DNA from: Pleurodeles waltl
Taxonomy: Eukaryota; Chordata; Amphibia; Caudata; Salamandridae
Assembly (NCBI RefSeq): GCF_031143425.1
Contig: NC_090438.1
Location: forward strand, 778,297,138-778,361,137
DNA: 64,000 nt
Reading direction: 5' to 3'
Below the pieces are notes generated by a model. That model was not told where the DNA came from and made no database searches. It saw only the letters and a list, made by a program, of their open reading frames with translations. This document shows positions 56,724 to 64,000 of the stretch, piece by piece. Position 1 is the first letter of the stretch; each line of letters starts with the position of its first letter. A program made the translations under genes and the position numbers.

Positions 56724-57290
56724 ATATCCTACAAAACGGCAATCCCCGAGACTGCACACTACAAATCCGTTAACACTACCTCATATTAACATAAACACAA
56801 CAAAGGTGCGTCTCATAGCACACAGAACAACACGGGCACAAGGAAAGCTCAACATACTTCTAACTAGGGAACACACAATAACAATGAACAATAAAAAAAA
56901 AAAAAAAAAAAAACGGCTCGGTGCCCCCCCCTTGCGTGCCCCCCCCCTTCCCGCGGCGTTCGTTGGGTGGGCACCCCACCCCCAGACCTGTGCTCACCCC
57001 TATATTTTCCTAGTAATATAATCTTAATTTCTTAAGGTCGATCGGATAAACGCTCTCCCTGTGCCCTGCCATACCAAACCAGCGCGCGCCACTCCCTGAT
57101 CGCGCGATGAAGGGCACCACTGGGAACCTATACCTGGAGGGGCCTGACCTGGGTGCTGTGGGCTGAGCAGAACATGTCACTACCTGCCATGTAACTTGAT
57201 CACCTGTATTTATCTCTTCTTTTTATGCTTATTTGTTACATTTTAAAAACAATAAAAATATATTAAAAAAAAAAAAAAGCAGCATGAAGG

Positions 57291-57584
57291 AAGCACAATT
57301 TATAGTTAGCTCACTGAACTATATGTTTTGTTTTGTTTTCAAGCTTTAGTTTGTTGCTCATTTCAACACCTAACTGTAACTTTTGTTTTCTTCAGAGGAT
57401 TTCTGTTTTTTTATATTATGGAAGATCATATTACCAAACCTCATTGTAACATCTATCTTTGGTCTTTGTTTTCTGTTTTTTTTTATCACATTCAGGCACC
57501 ACCTCCACTGCGCACAACCTTCAGCCATTTGCCGCACAGGGTTGGCACAGAATCACCCTCTGCTGTTGGCCAATCACTGCAGTC
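57291..57584. other. T-rich flank of LINE A, no feature seen
   Basis: Contains CTAACTGTAACTTTTGTTTTCTTCAG at about 57370, a wording that recurs near 58765 and, more loosely, near 63020-63110. It may be part of a wider repeat family. Confidence 0.4.
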
Positions 57585-60010
57585 TGCCTTACATGGTCAG
57601 TTTGACGCTCCTGCCTACCTACCGCTTGCCCTCAGTTCTCCATCTGCATGCCCCTTCCACACCTGCTGCTCTCTGTGGTCAGCTTGCTGTTGCTATCTGT
57701 TTTCCATCTGCATGCCCCTGCCCCCCCTGTGTGCCCCCTCTGGTCAGCTTGCTGTCCCTAACTCCTTCCTGCCTACCCTCAGTGCTCTATCTGCTTGCTC
57801 CTGGTCTCTCTCTCTCTCTCTCCTTCCCACTGTGGTCAGACTGCTGTCCAATGCCCAGTTCCTCTGTTCTCCATGCCCATGTCCTTGCCCCTCCCACATG
57901 CCCTCCATGGTCCATTGTGCTGACCTTCCCCTGACCCCTTCCTGCCTGCCCTCCATTCACCATCTGCATGTCCCTGACCCATCTAGCCAGCTCTCTGTGG
58001 ACAGTTTGCTGCCTCTGCCAGCCTATCTTACGTGGTCAGCTTGCTGCCCTTGCTCTTCCTCACTCCACCCTACCTTTCATTCTCTGTGTGAGTGTCCCTG
58101 CACCCTACCTCTATGGTCTGTTGTGCTACTCCCATCCAAGGAGGCCTTTCCTCTGAGGTCATCTTGTGGCCCATGCCCTCTCTTACCGGCCTTCCGTTGA
58201 CCACGTGCATGCTCCTGACCCCTCACCCCATAGCCTTGTGTGGCCGTTCTGCTGCCACTTTCCTTTCCTGCCTGCCCTGCATGGCCCTAATCACCTCCTT
58301 CTGACTTTTGTTGTTGGAGTCCATGCTCCTCCCCTCCGTCATGACATGCATGATCTGATTTGCTGCCACAGTCCCTTTTGCTTGCCCTCTGTGGTTAGAT
58401 TTCTGTTCCTGCTCCCTCCCCTTGAGTACAATTGTACAAACTATCCCCCTGCCACAGCCCTCTTGCTTGGCCTCCGTGTCTAGCTTGCTACCCCTATCCT
58501 ACTTCCCCCGGCACTTTGATGTTTGTATGTGGTATTTAGACATAATATCGGAAAGAGAAATATTGTGGGCAAAATTATCATGTCAAGAATATTGAGGGCA
58601 AATTATGGTGAAAGTAAGTCTCTTTAGGCAAGCAATATGTATACCTTCAAAGCACATAGAAGTGGAGTTAAGAATAGTAAATCTATACTTACCTAGTTGC
58701 ACTTACCCTCTCGATATTTTGGTCCTTCATATTTCTGACATAAAATTATGTCCTCACGATACTTTTGTTTTTGTTTTCTGTCAGTCATCCCTGTTTGCAT
58801 ACCCCTGCCCCCTTCCTCTTGCCCTCAATGTTCCATTGAGGTGCCACTGCTCCTGCTGCATACCCTGCATGGTCCATTGTGCTGCCACTTCCCCTCCTGC
58901 CTGCCCAGCATGGTCATCTTGACATCCCTGTTCCTCCTCCTTCCACTCTGCCTTCCACTATCCAAGCCTCTACACCCTCCCTTCTGCTCTCCATGGTCCA
59001 TTGTGCTGCCCCTCCCTCTTGTCCTCCTCTGGTTTGTTGTGCTGCCACTGCCCATCCTGCATGCCCTGCATGGTCTGTTGTGGTATGCTTGTCTCCTTCC
59101 CCCTGCCCTCTGTTGTCTCCGTCCAGCCCTCTCCCTTCTGCCCTCCATGGTCCTTTGTGTATGCCCCGGTCCTCTTGCCCACCATGGCCTCTGGTTGTGC
59201 CACTAACCGCCCCTCCTACCTGCCCTCATTAACTTGTTGCCCCTGCTGCTCCACCTCCTACCCTCCATTGCCTGAGTATGTGCCACTATTGCCTTCCTTC
59301 TACCTTCCATGGACTGTTGACATGTCCCTGCCTGCTTCCTCCTGCCCTCCAAAGTATGTTGTGCTGCCACTGACCCTCCTGCTTTCCCAGCATGGTCAAT
59401 TTGCTGCCCTTGCCTCCCGCCACCCTGTCCTCTGTTTTCCATGTGCACACCCCTGTCCCGTTCCTATTGCTGTCCATGGTTCATTGTGCTGCCACTACCC
59501 CTCCCATCTGCCCTGCTTGGTCAGCTTGCTGCTCCTCCTCCTGCCCTCCATTGTCGGTGTGCATGCTCCTGCTCCCATTGTCATCCATGGTCTGTTGTGC
59601 TGCCACTGCCCTCCTGATTTACCTGTGTAGTCTATTGTGCTGTCACCTACCCTCTGGTCAGCTTGCTGCCCCTCCCACCTCCCTCCTTAACTCCATTGTC
59701 CAAGTCCTTGTTCGTTCCTCCTTCTCTCTATGGCCTATTTTGCTGTCACTTCCCATTCCTCTTGCCTTCCATGGTCTGTGGTGCTGGTAGAGTCACTCTT
59801 GCCTGTCCTGCATGGTGGGCTTGCTGCCCTGGCACCCCTCACCACCATGGTCTATTGTTCTGCCACTGTCCTGTCTACCCGCTTTGTGTGATATGTTGTC
59901 CTGCCACTGCCCCTTCCGATTGCCCAGTGTAGTCATTTTATTGCCTCTGACCTTGCTCCCTTCACTCTGCCTCCAGTTGTCTGAGTCCATGCCCATGTCC
60001 CTTGCCTCCC
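57585..60010. repeat. Degenerate pyrimidine-rich tandem array
   Basis: Phrases such as CTGCCCTCCATGGTC, TTGTGCTGCCACTGCCC and GTCAGCTTGCTGCC recur dozens of times at irregular spacing of roughly 60-90 bp, with a (TC)n tract at 57804-57824. A less C-rich segment (58510-58780) interrupts it. Long + frames here (up to 290 codons) are composition artefacts rich in Pro, Ser, Leu and Cys. Confidence 0.75.
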
Positions 60011-60554
60011 CATAATGTTCTAATGAACAACTAGAACACTAACATTCTGCAGTTATTACAAAAGTGTGGCACACCTGAAGTAATTTTGATGGAATCAAAG
60101 CAGCAAAACCTGAAGCATTTCCTTTAGAAATAAACAATGTGACGGGGGTCTTTCCTCACAGAAATTAGGGTTAGTGCTCTGAAAAGTTAAAAAGGTACAC
60201 ATTTGCTGGGTTCCCAAATAGCAACAAAGGACTTTTAAACTAATTGCTATTTTTTATATTTTTTTAGCCAATTAATCACTTAATTATTTGTTTTCCAAAT
60301 GATTTAAGCATTTTGCACACTTTGCATCATTAGTCTATGTATGGTCCACATTTGGTTGATTTGTGACTACACTGGACTCTTTATTCCTCTGGCAGGCATC
60401 GTGAGAGACTTTTTTGTTATCAGGCTCCCTCATTTCCTCATTTATTGCAGTATTCTCTGTAGGAAATGCTTTCAGTTTTACAGCTTTGTTTCCATCACAA
60501 TGGCATTCATGTATGCCACACGTTTGCCATAAATTTAGATTGTTAGCAGACTAG
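60011..60554. other. Unassigned sequence, no gene seen
   Basis: A+T-rich, no frame above about 63 codons, no repeat recognised. Confidence 0.5.
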
Positions 60555-61100
60555 TTGCTCATTAGAACAGTGTGGTAAAGCTGCAGTTGATCACAAAGGA
60601 GTTAACTGGCAGGCTGTTGCTGGTGTTCAAAGTACATGTTTCAGTCTGCAGGTCAGAATGTTTTGCTGAAATGGATAAGGAAGATATTTGAGAACTCACA
60701 GAAAATGTATCTTAATTTTGCTTTCTACAGCACTAACCATAATTTCTATGGCAAAACAACCCCTCCTCATTTTGTTAATTTCATAAGAAAATGTTTTAAG
60801 TTATAAAGCTTTTACACAATCAAGGTGGCTTCAGGTCTTCCACACTGTTGTCCTAAGTAAAAATGTTAGTGCTATAGTTGTTCATTACAGTATTGTGTGA
60901 GGCTGCACCAGAACACTGGGGAATCAACTGACAGACTGCTTTTGTTGAAGTTGTACATTATATTCAATATGTCGGACTTTCTTCTCACATGGTTGAGGAA
61001 AATAGTGTGAATTTAAAGAAAGTGTTCTTTCATTTTAGATTCTATAGCGCAGTCCATAAACTCTATGAGAAAATCATACAAGAAAACAGTTTTCTCTCAA
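60555..61100. repeat. Diverged ~320 bp tandem duplication
   Basis: Segments near 60570 and 60895 (GTGTGGTAAAGCTGCA versus GTGTGAGGCTGCACC) and near 60729 and 61045 (ACAGCACTAACCATAA versus ATAGCGCAGTCCATAA) are related and about 316-325 bp apart. Intervening landmarks (ACTGRCAGRCTG, TGAGGAAAATA) also align loosely. Confidence 0.55.
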
Positions 61101-61235
61101 ACGCGGATCATCAAATCCCAGCAGAGGTTCACCATTTTACAGAGTAAAATCACCTGAGAATACACCTTAGTTCCTATAATTATTACAGTACCATAAACAA
61201 ATGTTTTATGATGGGATTAAAATCTGTTATTACAT

Positions 61236-62270
61236 TTGATATGTGCTTCTTTTAGTGTCCCTTACAACTTGCCATTCACTACCATGCCATACCTGTCAGA
61301 ACCCACAGAGATCAGCTGCAGAGTACCCCAGGGCTCCTCCCGCAGCCCCACACTCTTCAAAATTTACATGGCCCCGCTCACGTCTATTGTCAGGAACCAC
61401 GGACTGAACATCGTCTCCTATGCCGATGACACCCAGCTGATCATTTCACTGACCGAAAACCCTACAACTGCCAAGAAGAATTTCCACAATGGTACGGAAG
61501 CCGTTGGTGCCTGGATGAAGGCGAGTTGCCTCAAGCTCAACTCAGACAAGACTGAGATCCTCATCCTGGGACCCTCCACATCAGCCTGGAACAACTTCTG
61601 GTAGCCTGCTAGACTCAGGGCCCCCACCCACACCCCTCCCCCCCCAAAAAAACATGCACTCAACCTCGGCTTCATCCTAGATTCATCGTGCACCGTGACC
61701 CGCCAAGTTAACTCTGTCGCATCCTCCTGTTCCCACACACTCTGACTTCTCTGGAAGATCTTCAAATGGAACACAAAAGACTGCCGCTAGAAGATAACCC
61801 ACACCCTGGTCACCAGCAGACTCAACAATGGCAATGCCCTCTATGCCGGCACCACCCAGAAGAACCTGAAGGAACTACACCACATCCAAAACGCCTCCGT
61901 CAGACTCATTCTGGATGTCCCCCGCCTCAAACACATCACCAGACACGTAAGAGACCTCCACTGGCTCCCTGTCGAGAAAAAGATCAACTTCAAACTCCTC
62001 ATCCATGCATACAAGGCTCTCTATTACCTAGGACCCACCTACCTCAACCACCGCTTCACCTTCTACTCCCCCGCCAGACCTCTCTGCTCCACTCAACAGG
62101 CACTAGCCACTGTACTCCACATACGGAAGACCTCAGCTGTAGGAAGATCCTTTGCCTATCTTGTGACAAACAGCTGGAACACCTTGCCTTGTCACCTCAG
62201 GCAGTCACCATCGTTACCTCAATTCAGGAAAGACCTTAAGACCTGGCTCTTCGACTGAAGCACAGAGACC
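61236..62270 (+). pseudogene. L2/CR1-type LINE 3' fragment (RT)
   Basis: 61236-61604 carries RT motifs CRVPQGSSRSPTLF, SYADDTQLIISL and LNSDKTEILILG. The later part, in other frames, reads NALYAGTTQKNL, IQNASVRLIL, DLHWLPVEKKI and a C-terminus with NSWNTLPCHLRQ and FRKDLKTWLFD, typical of L2/CR1-clade LINEs. The endonuclease and RT fingers are missing (5' truncation). A short tail (GTGCACTCTACAAATTCTGATTGGATTGG) follows the stop. At least two frameshifts are present. Confidence 0.82.
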
Positions 62271-62279
62271 CTTACGGGT

Positions 62280-63330
62280 GAGTAGTGCACTCTACAAATT
62301 CTGATTGGATTGGACTACAATGCATTGCAAAGGGGACCATGTCCCAGAGTCCTTATACTGGCTGACACAACATATCATTCACTTTGTGACCAACCAATCA
62401 GGAATGAGTAGTCTTCTTTATATTGGCTAGTAAGAGCATATCTGAACACCGACAGTCCAGATATCCATACATTTGAACCTTCATTTCTCATAAATGACTG
62501 GATGAATTTACACCAAATCACACAAAGCATGATCTCTGGGGAAGACATAGCTTTCTGACAAATTTGGTACAATTCCATTTGGCTGTAACACTCTTCAAAA
62601 TTCCCTATGGAAATTGCATTGGGATATTGGGTTTAGGGGGCCACCTCCTGACCCCCATTTCTGCTTGGCCCCCACATAACAGATCACACTGGAATCTTTC
62701 CATGAACAAGTTGAAGTGGATGAACTTTTTTCAAATGTTTGTCAAGATTCCCCAAACAGTGCCAAAGTTATTAGCAAAACAAAAAAATCAATTTCCTATG
62801 GTAATCTCCAAACCACAACACCCTCATGCATCAGGGCACACTCAGACCAGTTCTGTAATTTGCCAAAAAGTATTTATTTACAAGTAAGGCTTCCCCAGAT
62901 GCGTTTCAGCTGTAGCCTTAAACATGCCGTTAAGAAACTTTAGGCCACAATTTAGAGTTTGTTTACGCAAGTATAACTGCTGAATTAATTTCTGTGGTTT
63001 TGTGCAAGTAAAATCTGAACCTAACTATAACGTCCCTGTAACCTTTGTTTTTTAGTGAATTTCTCCGTTTAAAAAAAAATCTATTTCCTAACCATAACGT
63101 CCCTGTAACGTTTGTTTTTTCAGTGAATATATATTTAGGATAGCTGTATCTTAAATGATCCCCCGATATAAAAACTCTGAATGTAAAGGTACTCCTGATG
63201 TACTTTCCTAATGTAAAGATTCAAGATGTAAATGAGTGCCAAAACGTAGCTAGGGATGCTAGATTGCTTCATGTACACCAGTCACTGTGCTGACCTTTCC
63301 TTTACAAATCACTGTTACCAAGTGCACTGT
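62280..63330. other. Unassigned sequence with a short tandem duplication
   Basis: No gene. CTAACTATAACGTCCCTGTAAC (63019) recurs as CTAACCATAACGTCCCTGTAAC (63089), with TTTGTTTTTT-AGTGAAT following both: a ~70 bp duplication. Confidence 0.55.
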
Positions 63331-64000
63331 TTAACCCCTAGGGTGCCTTGGACGAGGTGACCTAGTCCAAGGCACCGGTTCCCAGGTGCCTTGGACGAGG
63401 TCACCTCGTCTTAGACACGGGAACTGGGGGGAGCGCTAGCGCTCCCCCCATGTGCACCCCACCCACCCCCCCAAGGCAGGGATGGAAGGGGAAGCCCTTC
63501 CCCTAACACCCCCGACACCCCCCGTGACGTCAGCGTGCGATCGCGTGCTGATTTGTCACAGGGCCGCCTCCCATCGCGCGTGGGAGGCCGAGAGAGGCTT
63601 CAAAGGGAAGGAAAGTTATTTCCTTCCCTTTGAAGTCTCTCTCTGCGTTTCAAAAGCCGGATTGCAAAGCAATCCGGCTTTTGAAACGCCCACTAGACAC
63701 CAGGGATTTATTTTTTATTTGTGAAAGTGGAATAAGGGAGCGACCCCTTGGGCAAGGGCCGCTCCCAGGGGGGCATTTTTTTGGAAGGCCTTTTCTGCCC
63801 CCCCTGGGGGCAGATTGAGCTATTATTAGGCCGATGGAAACCTCTAGGCACCAGGGATAAAAAAAATGTTTCCTTTTAGTTTTGGGGCAAATTATATTTA
63901 GGCCATTTCTGCCCCCCTTGGGGGCAGATTGGCCTATTTTTATGAGGCCAATCTGTCCCCAAGGGGGACAGAAACCACTAGACTAGACTATTATTAGGCC
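63331..64000. mobile_element. Palindrome-rich element, start only (continues past the window)
   Basis: It opens with TTAACCCCTAGGGTGCC. Consecutive inverted repeats follow: GGTGCCTTGGAC/GTCCAAGGCACC (63342-63376), GACGAGGTCACCTCGTC (63394-63410), a perfect 24 bp palindrome (63426-63449), CCTCCCA/TGGGAGG (63567-63587), 17 bp arms with a 4 bp loop (63598-63635), 21 bp arms with a 3 bp loop (63645-63689), and ~28 bp arms (about 63908-63973). CTGCCCCC...GGGGGCAG modules repeat at the end. No protein is recognised. Confidence 0.7.

Larger units (their letters stand above)
51331..57274 (+). mobile_element. L1-like LINE A, nearly intact
   Basis: It is bounded by a 13-16 bp target duplication and ends in poly-A at 57261-57277. 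ORF1 is open from the first base after the duplication, so the 5' UTR and start of ORF1 are missing: a mild 5' truncation. A 557 bp G+C-rich spacer separates ORF1 and ORF2. The 3' UTR (56724-57250) contains an internal A-run (56888-56913) and C-runs. The exact duplication and the long open frames imply a recent insertion. Confidence 0.95.

Noticed and set aside
57328..58200. 290-codon open frame on +
   Set aside because: It lies in the pyrimidine-rich array; its Pro/Ser/Leu/Cys composition follows the base composition, and overlapping frames are similarly open.

Overview
The window is repeat-dominated eukaryotic DNA with no host gene that I can support. Spliced transposon genes, a vertebrate-type L1 LINE, a Harbinger element, a Gmr1-type Ty3/gypsy element, long satellite tracts and foldback MITEs point to a large vertebrate genome. 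From memory of the families, a salamander such as a newt fits best. That is inference, not a database match.

Layout. 1-10356 is a tandem satellite of about 382/383 bp monomers with higher-order structure. It runs into the 1.07 kb arm of an interspersed element that ends in TTAA at 11426-11429. The same arm, with only about four monomers, lies inverted at 44219-46807, so the satellite looks like an expanded internal repeat of a mobile element. 11454-39087 is one Harbinger DNA transposon (TTA target duplication; about 8.24 kb once the insertion is removed). It carries a degenerate DDE transposase on + and two Myb/SANT-like genes on -. One Myb-like gene is split by a 19.4 kb Gmr1-type retroelement at 18092-37484. 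That insertion has the structure LTR-internal-LTR-internal-LTR, all on -, with pol order protease-integrase-RT-RNase H. The middle LTR is a mosaic: one half matches the lower LTR and the other half matches the upper LTR. This is the signature of unequal LTR-LTR recombination that duplicated a single provirus. A 171 bp foldback MITE later entered one copy.

39091-44214 is mostly unrecognised sequence with a truncated MITE and a probable diverged solo LTR. 46808-50625 is a decayed, 5'-truncated L1-like LINE on -. 51331-57274 is a nearly intact L1-like LINE on + with a clear target duplication, ORF1, and an ORF2 broken by a single in-frame TGA. 57585-60010 is a degenerate pyrimidine-rich array. 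61236-62270 is an L2/CR1-type LINE fragment. 63331-64000 opens an element built of consecutive perfect palindromes and continues beyond the window.

How the parts relate: nothing here forms a host pathway. The order of events can be read from nesting: Harbinger insertion, then Gmr1 insertion into a Harbinger gene, then LTR recombination duplicating the provirus, then MITE insertion into one copy. Every recognised protein-coding region carries at least one disabling lesion or truncation, although the copy 2 integrase core and RT and most of LINE A ORF2 are still open.
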